The notes: generated from the letters alone by a model not told the origin. Numbered from the stretch's first letter, positions 18,649-27,381 are shown. The stretch is 64,000 bases of DNA from Thiohalocapsa sp. ML1 (GCF_001469165.1 NZ_JABX01000002.1:62001-126000), one strand, 5' to 3'. Program-made: numbers and translations.

Positions 18649-18681
18649 TAGGATGGGTAGAGTGCAGCGAAACTCATCCTA
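18649..18681. repeat. REP-like palindrome, copy 2
   Basis: Arms TAGGATGGGT and ACTCATCCTA pair with one mismatch around a loop containing GTGCAGCG. It is related to the element at 15529-15558 and lies upstream of the VapB-type antitoxin. Confidence 0.75.
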
Positions 18682-18735
18682 CAACCAGTTCTTGCCCAGC
18701 CTCTGGAGCGCGGGAGCCAGCCACAGCACCCACGC

Positions 18736-19029
18736 CTACGCCGCATCGAAGTGCAGCGGCTCGACCCGGCTCAGGTCCAACCGTTGCCGGGCCTCCCAGA
18801 GGTCATGGATGTGCTGCATCAAGAGCCAGCTCTCGGCAGAGCGGCCGAGGCTCTTGGACAGGCGCAGCGCCATCTCGGGGCTGATGCCGCTGGTGCCCGC
18901 CAGCAGGCGGGCCACCGTCGATGCGGAGACGTCCAGCTTCGCGGCCAGTTGCCGGCCGGCGAGGCCGAAGGGCTCCAGATAGACCTCGCGGATGTGAGAT
19001 AGCGCTGCGCATGCAGGCCACTGTGCCAC
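18736..19029 (-). CDS. HigA-type antitoxin, N-terminus replaced
   Basis: The frame carries the HigA/VapI helix-turn-helix core REVYLEPFGLAGRQLAAKL, ISPEMALRLSKSLG and a conserved tail (WLLMQHIHDLWEA). The usual first dozen residues are absent; upstream of about 19000 the DNA is DUF499 sequence. A GTG at 19029 could still start a 97-residue protein. The HigB toxin that should precede it is missing. It may bind DNA but has no partner. Confidence 0.75.
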   Translation of the reverse strand: MAQWPACAALSHIREVYLEPFGLAGRQLAAKLDVSASTVARLLAGTSGISPEMALRLSKSLGRSAESWLLMQHIHDLWEARQRLDLSRVEPLHFDAA

Positions 19030-20111
19030 AGGCGCGCGGCGACGATGCGCATGAGCCGGATCAGGCCGCGGGTCTGCTGGAAGCCGGGGTTCTCCTTGAA
19101 GCGGGCGTAGAGGTCGCGAATGGCCGGATGGAATGGATAGGACGCCGCGATGCGCGCCGCGAGCTGCTCGGGGGATGCATTCGTCACGTCCATCTGCCGC
19201 GCCTCCTTGATGGACTTGGCGTAGGCGCCCGCGACCTCGGCGATGACCGCGGGCGGCGGCAGCTCGGTGAAGAGCCGCCGGCGCAGGATCTGGTAGAACT
19301 CGTCCGTGTTCATGCGCACCGGCTCCAGGCTCATGGCGGTGCGGCCGGTCTCCTTGTCCAGGTCGCCCAAGGCCTGGACGATCTGCTGGCTGCCTTCGGC
19401 ATAGGTGGCGGTGAGGTCGGTAATGATGACGCAGACGTTGGCCAGCTCGTCCTTGGTCACCGCCACCAGCAGGTTGGACAGCGCGGTGGCCGTGACCACG
19501 GACAGGTCCGAGTTGCCGATGGGCTTGGCCTTGGCGTACTGAAAGTATGGCGGCAGCTCGTCCAGCATGATGAGCAGCGGCTCGCCCTTAAGCAGCTCGA
19601 CCCAGGCCGTCTGCCCCGGCGCCGACAGCGGCGCGTAATAGGGCGCAAACTGCTCCTGCTTGCCGAGCTGGGCGGCGATGGCGCCCCAGATGCCGTAGGG
19701 CGCGTCGCTCTCGCGGCCGGTGAAGGCCACCACCCGCACCGGCCCGATGTCGCCGGGGGTGTAGAAGTCCCCCATCACCGGCGCGCGCAGCTCCGGATGC
19801 TCCGCCAGCAGGCCGGCCGCGAGCAGGTTGTGCGTCTTGCCGCCGCCCATGGCCTGCGCGAGCTTGAACACGCCCTGGGTGCTCTTGCCTTCGAGGCGCC
19901 GAAACGCCTCGGTCAGCAGCATCCGCATGCCCTCGGTGATGTGGTTCTCGGCAAAGAACGCGTCCGGGTCGATGCGGCCCTGCACCAGATCGGTGAGGTC
20001 CAGCACCGTGTCGCGGCGCGTGCTGTCGAAAATACTGTCGCGGGGCTTGCAGGCTTCGGCGAGCGTTTGCACCGGTGCGGCTCCTGTGTCCGGGGGAGGC
20101 TGGGGCGGCAT
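18819..20111 (-). pseudogene. DUF499 ATPase, C-terminally truncated
   Basis: The first 370 residues are a DUF499 protein: Walker A QAMGGGKTHN near residue 88, Walker B-like LIMLDELPPYF near 185, and RGLIRLMRIVAARLW near 355. At about 19000 the match ends and the sequence becomes a higA gene in another frame, so the remaining 60 codons to the stop at 18819 are meaningless. Family members are around a thousand residues, so most of the protein is lost. DUF499 ATPases are partners of DUF1156 methylases and PLD-SNF2 helicases in anti-phage loci. Confidence 0.85.
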
Positions 20112-20293
20112 TCTGGCATACGGGCTGCCCCGATGCTGCGCGCACTGGTTTTCGCATGGGTACTCCGGCGTCAGGTCGGAGCCCGGCGACCGTGGGCATG
20201 ATCGAGCGCTGGCGGGCGCTGGCGGGCGCTGGCGAAGAGATCAGGGTGATGCGTCATCGATCGGCGCAAGGTCAAGCATCCTATGCAAGCTGC

Positions 20294-20299
20294 TACAAT
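20294..20299 (+). promoter_or_regulatory. Possible -10 box TACAAT
   Basis: GCTACAATGC is a good gammaproteobacterial -10 context about 105 bases before the small gene at 20406. The -35 position, GTCAAG at 17-base spacing, is poor. Tentative. Confidence 0.25.
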
Positions 20300-20353
20300 G
20301 CCCGCCGCTTGGACTAGACTTCGCGTATAGACGTGGGCAGAACGTCCTGTGGA

Positions 20354-20407
20354 GATCATCAATAGATCATCAATAGATCATCAATAGATCATCAATAGAT
20401 CATCAAT
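20354..20407. repeat. Tandem 11-mer GATCATCAATA, nearly five units
   Basis: Four exact 11-base units, then a fifth whose final bases become the ATG of the following gene. The array therefore occupies the ribosome-binding region, and no Shine-Dalgarno sequence is visible. Confidence 0.9.
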
Positions 20408-20639
20408 GTCAGACGCCACCGAAACCCCGCGACGGATAATGTTCGAGGGTCTTCCGAAGCCGACTGCCGCTAAGGCTCCCGCGCCTGTTGCCGACGCAGA
20501 TGCCGGTACCAGGCCTCACTTCACCGTGACCGGAGCAGGCGTATTGCATGTTCGTGCTTCCGACATTCTGAAGTCGAAGAGAGCGCGTCGGCAAATCGCG
20601 GCCTTGTCCCGTTTGCGGGAGCGTTCGCCAGAGCGTTAA
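20406..20639 (+). CDS. Small hypothetical protein
   Basis: 77 residues: Pro/Ala-rich at first, then HFTVTGAGVLHVRASDIL and a basic tail KSKRARRQIAALSRLRERS. I do not recognise it. Its start codon lies in the last unit of an 11-mer tandem array, so the start is uncertain. A second small frame follows after 49 bases. Size and place suggest a two-gene module, which is only a guess. Confidence 0.5.
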   Translation: MSDATETPRRIMFEGLPKPTAAKAPAPVADADAGTRPHFTVTGAGVLHVRASDILKSKRARRQIAALSRLRERSPER

Positions 20640-20688
20640 ACCACGAGCTGCTCCGACGGCGGTTCACTTCACAACCAACTACGACAGG

Positions 20689-20898
20689 GTGCTGAGGCAG
20701 CTGGAGCACCCGAATCTGAGTCACCTGAGGCCGGGGGACTTCGAGGTGGTCATACCCGTCAGTCAGATCTCCGCCAGCCACTTATTCGATGTCGAAGCCT
20801 ACGAATACTTCCGCCAGCAGGACCAAGAAAACGATGTCGAATTCTACGACGTGCGCGGTAGAGTATTGAGCACGCCGGAGGGGGAACAAGCTGGCTAA
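20689..20898 (+). CDS. Small hypothetical protein, start uncertain
   Basis: 69 residues from a GTG. The composition is protein-like and acidic (FEVVIPVSQISASHLFDVEA, ENDVEFYDVRGRV). The frame stays open upstream to about 20570 with sensible residues (HFTTNYDRV) but lacks an ordinary start codon, so the gene may be 5'-truncated or frame-broken. No family recognised. Confidence 0.4.
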   Translation: MLRQLEHPNLSHLRPGDFEVVIPVSQISASHLFDVEAYEYFRQQDQENDVEFYDVRGRVLSTPEGEQAG

Positions 20899-21032
20899 TC
20901 ACTGGCAGCGGTGTCGGGGTCGCGTCTCTCTCGGTGGCTGCTTTAGCTACGGCGCGGCTCGTGCATGCTCGCCTGCACATTCCTCTTGGTCTGCACGTTG
21001 GCGCCATCGCCGGTCTGCGCGCATGCCATTCA

Positions 21033-21923
<891 letters not shown>

Positions 21924-22049
21924 CGTCGGTGGTCGTGTGGTTTGGATGGGCGGGCGCCGCATGTCGCAGGAGCGCTCCGAACGCGCCCGCCTCTTGGCGC
22001 GAGCGCGATCGGTATCAACGCGGCCGGGCAACCATAATCCATCCCTCGG

Positions 22050-22421
22050 CTAGAGCTCCACCCGCAGACCGAACGCATGGTCGAAGCGCATCGCCCGCAG
22101 TACCTTCACCGCGGCACGCTTCTGCTCCGGCTCCACGGCACCCACGTCCAGCCGGAACTGATGCCCGTCACGGGTCTCGATCTGCACCTCCTCGCCCTGC
22201 CAGCGGAGGCTTTTCAGCCGATCATCGTCATCGATGCCCGGGAATCCCTCGTGCGAAACGTAGACTCCCCGGTCTTCCAGCGGCAGAAAGGGCTCGAATT
22301 CCAGTTGACGCAGCAACGTCAGGCTGTTGACGGAGTCAAACGGCTCGTCGCGGATCGCGAAGGAGACGATCAGGTCGCGATCTTTCTGGGTGGTGATGAA
22401 GTCCACGATCTCCGGTTGCAT
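22050..22421 (-). CDS. Hypothetical protein, 123 residues
   Basis: A soluble, acidic protein starting MQPEIVDFITTQKDRDLIVS. It has alternating beta segments (VSFAIRDE, GVYVSHEGFPGIDDDD, VQIETRDGHQFRLDVGAV) and a helical end. No family is recognised. The start was placed at 22421 because the frame further up is proline-rich and untypical. Downstream, after about 120 bases, is the SEC-C gene. Confidence 0.65.
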   Translation of the reverse strand: MQPEIVDFITTQKDRDLIVSFAIRDEPFDSVNSLTLLRQLEFEPFLPLEDRGVYVSHEGFPGIDDDDRLKSLRWQGEEVQIETRDGHQFRLDVGAVEPEQKRAAVKVLRAMRFDHAFGLRVEL

Positions 22422-22565
22422 GCGCTTACTCCAAGGGGGGCGCGGCACGGGCGCCCCGTGGGTGCCCGCTGTGCCGCTCGGCGTCATGGCAGCAAAGCTT
22501 AGCCAAGATGGTCGCGCCTTGTAAGCCGATGTGTTGCCCGGGTCGCTTGCGAAGTGTTGACTGGA

Positions 22566-22587
22566 GTGTTGACCTCCAGGTCAACAC
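22566..22587. repeat. Perfect palindrome GTGTTGACCT-CC-AGGTCAACAC
   Basis: Ten-base arms pair perfectly around two bases. It shares the core GACCT-NN-AGGTC with the next palindrome 34 bases away. It lies in a 458-base gap with no gene. Confidence 0.85.
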
Positions 22588-22621
22588 GGCGACAGAGCGG
22601 GTCGCTGCGGTCGCGACTACG

Positions 22622-22643
22622 GAGCCGACCTGGAGGTCGGCTC
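22622..22643. repeat. Perfect palindrome GAGCCGACCT-GG-AGGTCGGCTC
   Basis: Ten-base perfect arms, the partner of the previous palindrome with changed outer arms, which implies compensating change. A run of CGGCCCGGCT repeats follows. The rest of the gap up to 22879 shows nothing coding. Confidence 0.85.
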
Positions 22644-22879
22644 TCCGGCCCGGCTCGGCCCGGCTCGGCTCCAGCCGGGCTCCGCACGGGCAACTGCGTC
22701 GCTGCCTGGTTCCCGAGTCCGACGGGCTGGACCGGATTCCGCGTAGTCCACCCAGCAAGCCTGCGCCAACGCGCTCCGTGCGCGCGCTGTTCAGGCCGGC
22801 GCCTGCGTCCAGATACAGATAAGCGGCCAAGGGCCGGCCGCGGCGATAGGTCACATCCAGCTACGGCGTCTTCATGCTG

Positions 22880-23677
22880 CTACCTCGGCCGACGCAGCGC
22901 CTCCAAGGCCCGCCGCAGCACCGCCGCGTCGGCCTGGTCCTTCGGCCGCAACGCCTGCTTGGTCTTCAGCAGCCCTTCCAGGTCGAGCACCGGCACCTGC
23001 TCGCCGCCCAGGTCGAGGCGGACGATGTGCGGCACGAGCTCAGCGAAGGGGATGCCGGCGACGGACGGCAGAATGTCCACGGTGAACTCGTCGTTGAGGC
23101 GGATGCCGTGCAGATGATCGCCCTCGAACGGGCCCGCTTCGCCGGCAAGCTCCAGGCTGACGCCGTCCGGCAGCGCACCCAGCGCCTGAATCCAGCGGCG
23201 GGTGTTGGCGGGATCGACGGCCACGGCGATGTCGATGTCCTGCGTCATGCGCACATGGCCATGCGCGGCCAGGGCGTAGCCGCCCACCAACGCGTACTCG
23301 ACACCGGCGGCATTCAGCAGCCGCGTGGTCGCGAGGACATCTTCCCAGCGGGCGGGGCGGGTGAACGCCGGGTTATGCGTTGCCTGCTCGGACTCGCCGC
23401 CGGCCCGAGTTTCAGCGCTCGCGGTCGCTGCCCCGCTGCCCCGCCGCCGAGCCGTCGCCGCAACCAGCTCAGCATGCCAGCGCTCCCAGTCGGCGTTGGC
23501 TTCTGCGTGCGAGCGGTAGCGAAAGACGCCCTTCGGCACGCGGGTGCGGTAGTTGGACATGGCGCGGATCCATTCGATCTCCTCCGGCGTGGGACCGGCC
23601 GCGGTGCGGGCGCGCAGGGCGAGGTCGGGGGCCAGGCGCCTGCCGACGGTGCGCCGGTGCGTGTCGTCGCCCGCCAT
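22880..23677 (-). CDS. Nucleotidyltransferase (MNT/AbiEii-like) with fused N-terminal small domain
   Basis: 265 residues. The C-terminal two thirds are a polymerase-beta-like nucleotidyltransferase with GGYALAAHG near residue 133 and the acidic TQDIDIAV. The first 80 residues (RTVGRRLAPDLALRARTA, YRTRVPKGVFRYRSHAEAN) look like a separate small protein that I would expect as an independent upstream gene. A low-complexity Ala/Gly linker joins the two. Such enzymes often serve in toxin-antitoxin modules as toxin or as a nucleotide-adding antitoxin. The role here is unknown. Confidence 0.72.
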   Translation of the reverse strand: MAGDDTHRRTVGRRLAPDLALRARTAAGPTPEEIEWIRAMSNYRTRVPKGVFRYRSHAEANADWERWHAELVAATARRRGSGAATASAETRAGGESEQATHNPAFTRPARWEDVLATTRLLNAAGVEYALVGGYALAAHGHVRMTQDIDIAVAVDPANTRRWIQALGALPDGVSLELAGEAGPFEGDHLHGIRLNDEFTVDILPSVAGIPFAELVPHIVRLDLGGEQVPVLDLEGLLKTKQALRPKDQADAAVLRRALEALRRPR

Positions 23678-23700
23678 CGGGTTAGGCAGCGGCCAGGCAA

Positions 23701-24108
23701 TCAGCCCAGACTCGGCAGGCAGTTAAAGCCAAAGGACCGGAAGTCCGGGTCGACGGCAAGACAAACCGGCAAGGCCAGCCGCCGCACGAGCACGAAGCTG
23801 GTGCAGTCCGTGAAGCTGTAGCGTTTGTCGCGGTACTGCTCGAAGATTGACCAGGCAGCGGCTTCGTCCTGCGGCGTCACGCGCTCGAGGCGTGCGACGC
23901 GTTGCTCGCGCAACGCATTGCCGAGCTTATCGGCGACGTCCCAGCCGAGCCGATAGCGGGCTAGGGTAACCGCCTCGTCAAAGACGAAATTGCTCGTCAA
24001 CAGCCTGCCGCGATATGCACGGAAGGCGTCGGCCACGGAGGTGTGGTCCGGATCCTTCTTGTCCAGCAGCGCGGACCAGGCGCCGGTGTCCACGAAGGCG
24101 CACTTCAC
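23701..24108 (-). CDS. PIN-domain toxin (VapC-like)
   Basis: 135 residues with the PIN acidic set: Asp in FVDTGAWSALLDKKD, Glu in NFVFDEAVTLARY and Asp in YSFTDCTSFVL. VapC toxins are ribonucleases that cut tRNA or rRNA. The start overlaps the antitoxin stop by four bases. No damage is seen, so this is a complete module with the RHH gene above it. Confidence 0.88.
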   Translation of the reverse strand: MKCAFVDTGAWSALLDKKDPDHTSVADAFRAYRGRLLTSNFVFDEAVTLARYRLGWDVADKLGNALREQRVARLERVTPQDEAAAWSIFEQYRDKRYSFTDCTSFVLVRRLALPVCLAVDPDFRSFGFNCLPSLG

Positions 24109-24347
24109 GCGTCACCCGGTCCGTAAAGGTACCGGTCGTGCTCCCGGCCGACGGCGTCTCCCGTGCCCTCGGCGATGCCGACCAGCCCTTCGAGCGGATC
24201 TTCTTCCGGCGCTTGGCCGTGTCCGAGGTGGTCGTCGATGAGGCTGCGGATAAGGGCGGCAAGGCTGATGCCGCGACGGCGCGCCTCGTCGCCCAGGCGC
24301 CGATACTGATCGGGCTCCAGCGAAATCTGTGTGCGATGCATGGGCAT
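24105..24347 (-). CDS. Ribbon-helix-helix antitoxin
   Basis: 80 residues. The ribbon-helix-helix core RTQISLEPDQYRRLGDEARR and GISLAALIRSLIDDHLG is followed by an acidic toxin-binding tail. It pairs with the overlapping PIN toxin downstream and should repress the operon. Starts at 24347 or 24341 are both possible. Confidence 0.85.
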   Translation of the reverse strand: MPMHRTQISLEPDQYRRLGDEARRRGISLAALIRSLIDDHLGHGQAPEEDPLEGLVGIAEGTGDAVGREHDRYLYGPGDA

Positions 24348-24406
24348 TTGCTTCAAGCGAGACGCGAACGCCGCCACGCTACATCGCCCGCCGTGTGATG
24401 TAAACA

Positions 24407-24802
24407 TCACAGCCATGACGGCGCCCGCCGTTGGCGTCTGTCATGATCTTCCGCCTGAATCAGGCTCTCGAGCGGGATATTCAGCCCCTTCCAGAGCTTG
24501 CGGATCATGTCCAGGGTCAGCGGTCGCTGGCGGCTCAGTACCTCGGAGACGCGGCCGCTGTGGCCGATGTAGGGCTCCAAGTCTTTGTTCTGCAAACCGG
24601 CTTGCTCCATGCGGAACAGGATGGCCTCCACGGGGTCCGGGGGCGCAACCGGATCGTGCTTGGTCTCGTAGGCCTCGGCCAGGGTCAGCAGTACGTCCAG
24701 CTTGTCGCCCTCGGGACTGCCGATTGCGGCCCCCCACAGCGCCTCGATCTCCGCCAAGGCGGCATCGTAGTCCTGCTCGGTCTTGGTGAGTCGGATGTCC
24801 AT
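24407..24802 (-). CDS. HigA-type antitoxin with HTH (toxin absent)
   Basis: 131 residues of the HigA family: the N-terminal EQDYDAALAEIEALWGA, the helix-turn-helix QNKDLEPYIGHSGRVSEVLS and the tail IRKLWKGLNIPLESLI. HigB should be the gene just upstream, but that place holds an unrelated RHH antitoxin, so the toxin is missing. The protein may still regulate transcription. Confidence 0.85.
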   Translation of the reverse strand: MDIRLTKTEQDYDAALAEIEALWGAAIGSPEGDKLDVLLTLAEAYETKHDPVAPPDPVEAILFRMEQAGLQNKDLEPYIGHSGRVSEVLSRQRPLTLDMIRKLWKGLNIPLESLIQAEDHDRRQRRAPSWL

Positions 24803-24810
24803 GCATCGGG

Positions 24811-25059
24811 CTACAGAGCGTTCATCCGGCCCTGCGGAATCTCCGGCTCGACGTCCGCGACCTTGGCCAGCGCGGCGTCGAAGGCACGACGGTCGTCCCG
24901 TGCGGCGCGTTGCTGAAGGTAGCGCTCGGCCTCCAAGGCGGCGATCTTCTCCGCGAGCGCGGTGGCGATGAGCTGGTCGAGTGAGACCTGATCCTCGCGC
25001 GCCAGCGCCTCCGCTGCCGTGCGCAGCGATTCCGGCAGTTGGATGCTGAGGGTACTCAT
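24811..25059 (-). CDS. RHH antitoxin (HicB-like N-terminus)
   Basis: 82 residues starting MSTLSIQLPESLRTAAEALA, typical of RHH antitoxins (VSLDQLIATALAEKIAAL), with a C-terminal ERYLQQRAARDDRRAFDAAL. Relatives stand beside PIN toxins. Only a C-terminal PIN remnant remains just upstream. Intact. Confidence 0.82.
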   Translation of the reverse strand: MSTLSIQLPESLRTAAEALAREDQVSLDQLIATALAEKIAALEAERYLQQRAARDDRRAFDAALAKVADVEPEIPQGRMNAL

Positions 25060-25077
25060 GGCCGTTCTCCCCCTGTG

Positions 25078-25227
25078 TCAGGGTGGTTTTTCAAGAAATT
25101 CCCGTGGTCTCGGAACGCCGATGCCGAGCTGATCGAAGCCGCGGAAGTCCCGGGTGTTGAAAACCAGCTCGTGCGACCAGTCGCGCCGCGAGCGCAGCGC
25201 TCGGGACGCCGCCGCGATCAACGCCGG
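25078..25227 (-). pseudogene. PIN toxin C-terminal remnant
   Basis: About 49 codons without a start read ELVFNTRDFRGFDQLGIGV and end PRPREFLEKPP before a TGA. NTRDF and the PREFL ending are typical of the last third of PIN toxins. It begins directly behind the stop of the DUF4926 gene, so about two thirds of the toxin was deleted. Confidence 0.75.
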
Positions 25228-25452
25228 CTAGGCCACTTGGCGCACACGCGCGATCTCGTCCGCCGCGGCCGGTCGCACCTGCGCCGCGGTCAGCGTCAGT
25301 ACCGCGAGCGTTTCGCCGGCGAGGGTCAGAAACTCGACTTCGTACGCCGCGCCTTGGTCGTGAACCATGACGACGGTGCCGATGTCGCCGGCCACGAGGC
25401 CGTGGCTCGCGAGGTTCTCCGTCAGGATGGCGTCGGCGTACTCTTCAATCAT
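25228..25452 (-). CDS. DUF4926 protein (orphan antitoxin-like)
   Basis: 74 residues of the DUF4926 family: EEYADAILTENLASHGLVAG, then DIGTVVMVHD and GAAYEVEFLT. These small SH3-like proteins usually follow a DUF6883 gene in presumed toxin-antitoxin modules. No DUF6883 gene is seen; ftsX lies directly upstream. Confidence 0.82.
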   Translation of the reverse strand: MIEEYADAILTENLASHGLVAGDIGTVVMVHDQGAAYEVEFLTLAGETLAVLTLTAAQVRPAAADEIARVRQVA

Positions 25453-25514
25453 TTTGGCCCCCGGATTGGGTAGGCGGTGACGAGGCGAGGTCTGGACCGG
25501 GCGCAACCCGCCGC

Positions 25515-26462
25515 TCACGCCGGCCGCAACCGCCGCAGATGCCGCCCCACGGCGATGCGGCTGCCGACGATGCCGAGCAGGGTGGCGAGGCCGAGCAGGG
25601 CGAGGGAGTGGCGGAAGTCGAGGCCGGTGAGGACCAGGCGGGTGTCGTAGAGGGCGGCGACACGGCCGACGGGGGCGTCGAGCAGGGCGACGGTGGTGGT
25701 GACGATGCCCCAGGCGAGCATGCCGCCCAGCAGACCGTACCAGGCGCCGGCGTAGAGGAAGGGGCGGCGGATGAAGGCGCCGGTGGCGCCGACCAGGTCC
25801 ATGATGAGGATCTCGTCGCGGCGGTTCTCGATCTCGAGCCGGATGGTGTTGCCGACGACGAGCACGACGCCGAGGGCGAGCATGCCGCCGAGCAAGAGCG
25901 TGCCGTCGCGCAGCAGCGACAGGATCGCCTTTAGCCGCCGCACCCACTGCGCGTCGGCCTGCGCGAAGTCCACGCCCGGCAGTGCGGCGAGGCCCTCCAG
26001 CAGTGCGTCCAGCTCATCGCCCGGCCCGAGGTCGCGCGCCGGGTAGACGGCGAGCACGACGGGCAGCGGATTCTCCGGCAATTGGTCGATGGCGCCGGCG
26101 AGCCCGCTGTATGCGCGGAACTCCGCGAGCCCCTGCGCGCGGGAGATGACCTGCACCCGGCCGATGTCGATGCGCGTGGTCAGCGTCTCGGCGAGCTTGC
26201 TGCCGGCGGCCTCGTCGAGCCCCGGCGACAGGAACAAAGACAGCGCCGCGCCCCGGCGCCAGTCGCCGCCCAGGCGCTCCAGGTTATCGGTGATGACCAA
26301 CAGCGTCGCCGGCAGCGCCAATGCGATGGCGATGGCCGCGACGGTCATTAGCGTCGCGAGCGGCGCGCGGATCAGCCGGTCCAGCGTGTCCGCCGCGGCG
26401 TTCTGATGGTCGCCGACCCAGGTGCCCAGGCGCTTCAGCCAGCGCGGCTTGCGGCCCTTCAT
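25515..26462 (-). CDS. ftsX: Cell division protein FtsX
   Basis: 315 residues. An N-terminal cytoplasmic segment precedes a transmembrane helix near 40-60, a periplasmic domain of about 120 residues follows, and three helices end the protein (around 195-215, 245-270 and 290-305). FtsX with FtsE governs peptidoglycan hydrolases at the division septum. The chosen ATG leaves 31 bases to ftsE; an ATG at 26531 would overlap ftsE by 38 bases and is possible. Confidence 0.92.
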   Translation of the reverse strand: MKGRKPRWLKRLGTWVGDHQNAAADTLDRLIRAPLATLMTVAAIAIALALPATLLVITDNLERLGGDWRRGAALSLFLSPGLDEAAGSKLAETLTTRIDIGRVQVISRAQGLAEFRAYSGLAGAIDQLPENPLPVVLAVYPARDLGPGDELDALLEGLAALPGVDFAQADAQWVRRLKAILSLLRDGTLLLGGMLALGVVLVVGNTIRLEIENRRDEILIMDLVGATGAFIRRPFLYAGAWYGLLGGMLAWGIVTTTVALLDAPVGRVAALYDTRLVLTGLDFRHSLALLGLATLLGIVGSRIAVGRHLRRLRPA

Positions 26463-26493
26463 GCGCAGGCCCCCGGGCGCCCGGGCCGAGCGC

Positions 26494-27183
26494 TCATGCA
26501 ACAGGCCCCGGGCGCCCACGCGGCAGCGCATCGGCGATGAGCCGGCCCTGCTTCAGCACCAGCGTGCGATGGCCCATGGACTGGATCAGGTCCAGGTCAT
26601 GGGTGGCGATGAGCAGGCTCACGCCGAGCTGATGGAAGCGCTCGAAGAGGCGAAAGATCTCCCGCGACAGCGTCGGGTCCAGGTTGCCGGTGGGCTCGTC
26701 GGCGACGATGATCTCCGGCCGCCCGACCACGGCGCGGGCGATGCCGACGCGCTGCTGCTCGCCGCTCGAGAGCGTGAGCGGCAGCGCCCGCTCCAGCCGC
26801 AGGAGCCCCACTTGGTCCAGCGCCGCGCGCACGCGCTTGGCGGTCTCGTCCCGCGGCATGCCGGCGGTGACGAGCGGCAGGGCGACGTTGTCGAACACGG
26901 TGCGCTCCGCGAGCAGCCGGTGGTCCTGAAAGACCATGCCGATGCGCCGTCGGTGCGCCGGGATGCGCCGGCGCGGCAGGGTCGCGAGATCCTCGTCGCC
27001 GACGCGGATGCTGCCGCGGGTCGGCCGCTCCATGAGCCCGATGAGCTTGAGCAGCGTGCTCTTGCCGGCGCCCGAGTGGCCGGTCAAGAAGGCCATCTCC
27101 CCGGCCTCCAGCCGAAAGCTCAGGTCGCGCAGCGCATCGCCCCGCTCGGGGTAGCGCTTAGTCACGTGCTCGAACTCAATCAT
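26494..27183 (-). CDS. ftsE: Cell division ATP-binding protein FtsE
   Basis: 229 residues, an ABC ATPase of FtsE length. Walker A GHSGAGKST starts near residue 35, the signature LSSGEQQR is near 138 and Walker B IIVADEPTGNLD near 158. It partners with the FtsX encoded next. ftsY is upstream on the same strand, the normal ftsYEX order, but the two are split by almost 300 bases of repeats. Confidence 0.95.
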   Translation of the reverse strand: MIEFEHVTKRYPERGDALRDLSFRLEAGEMAFLTGHSGAGKSTLLKLIGLMERPTRGSIRVGDEDLATLPRRRIPAHRRRIGMVFQDHRLLAERTVFDNVALPLVTAGMPRDETAKRVRAALDQVGLLRLERALPLTLSSGEQQRVGIARAVVGRPEIIVADEPTGNLDPTLSREIFRLFERFHQLGVSLLIATHDLDLIQSMGHRTLVLKQGRLIADALPRGRPGPVA

Positions 27184-27187
27184 TGTG

Positions 27188-27295
27188 GGGAAGGGGCTAG
27201 GTGCTAGGAAGCTAGGAGCTAGGGGGAAGGGGCTGGGAGCTAGGCGGGCCGGCGGGAACTTAGAACCTTAGCCCCTAGTTCCTAGCTGCTCAGAA
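27188..27295. repeat. Degenerate GCTAGG-type repeats
   Basis: Several imperfect units such as GGGGCTAGG, GTGCTAGG, AAGCTAGG and GAGCTAGG, later with CTTAGCCCCTAG in the opposite sense. They are complementary to the CTAGCCC array at the other end of the gap and could pair with it. Confidence 0.65.
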
Positions 27296-27330
27296 TGGGC
27301 GTCTCTCCGCCGTGCCATGCCTCAGCGCAC

Positions 27331-27381
27331 CGGGGCGCAGAGCGCCCGTAGACGCGCGACACCGCTGGAGCGGTGTCGCGA
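27331..27381. repeat. GACACCGC palindrome with GGGGCGCAGAGCGCC arm
   Basis: A perfect hairpin GCGACACCGCT-GG-AGCGGTGTCGC at 27356-27379 is preceded by GGGGCGCAGAGCGCC. Nearly the same 50 bases occur inside the MITE copy at 17511-17565. Confidence 0.8.

Noticed and set aside
20354-20407. Regular 11-base repeats considered as a CRISPR array
   Set aside because: There are no spacers between units and no cas genes; it is a simple tandem array.
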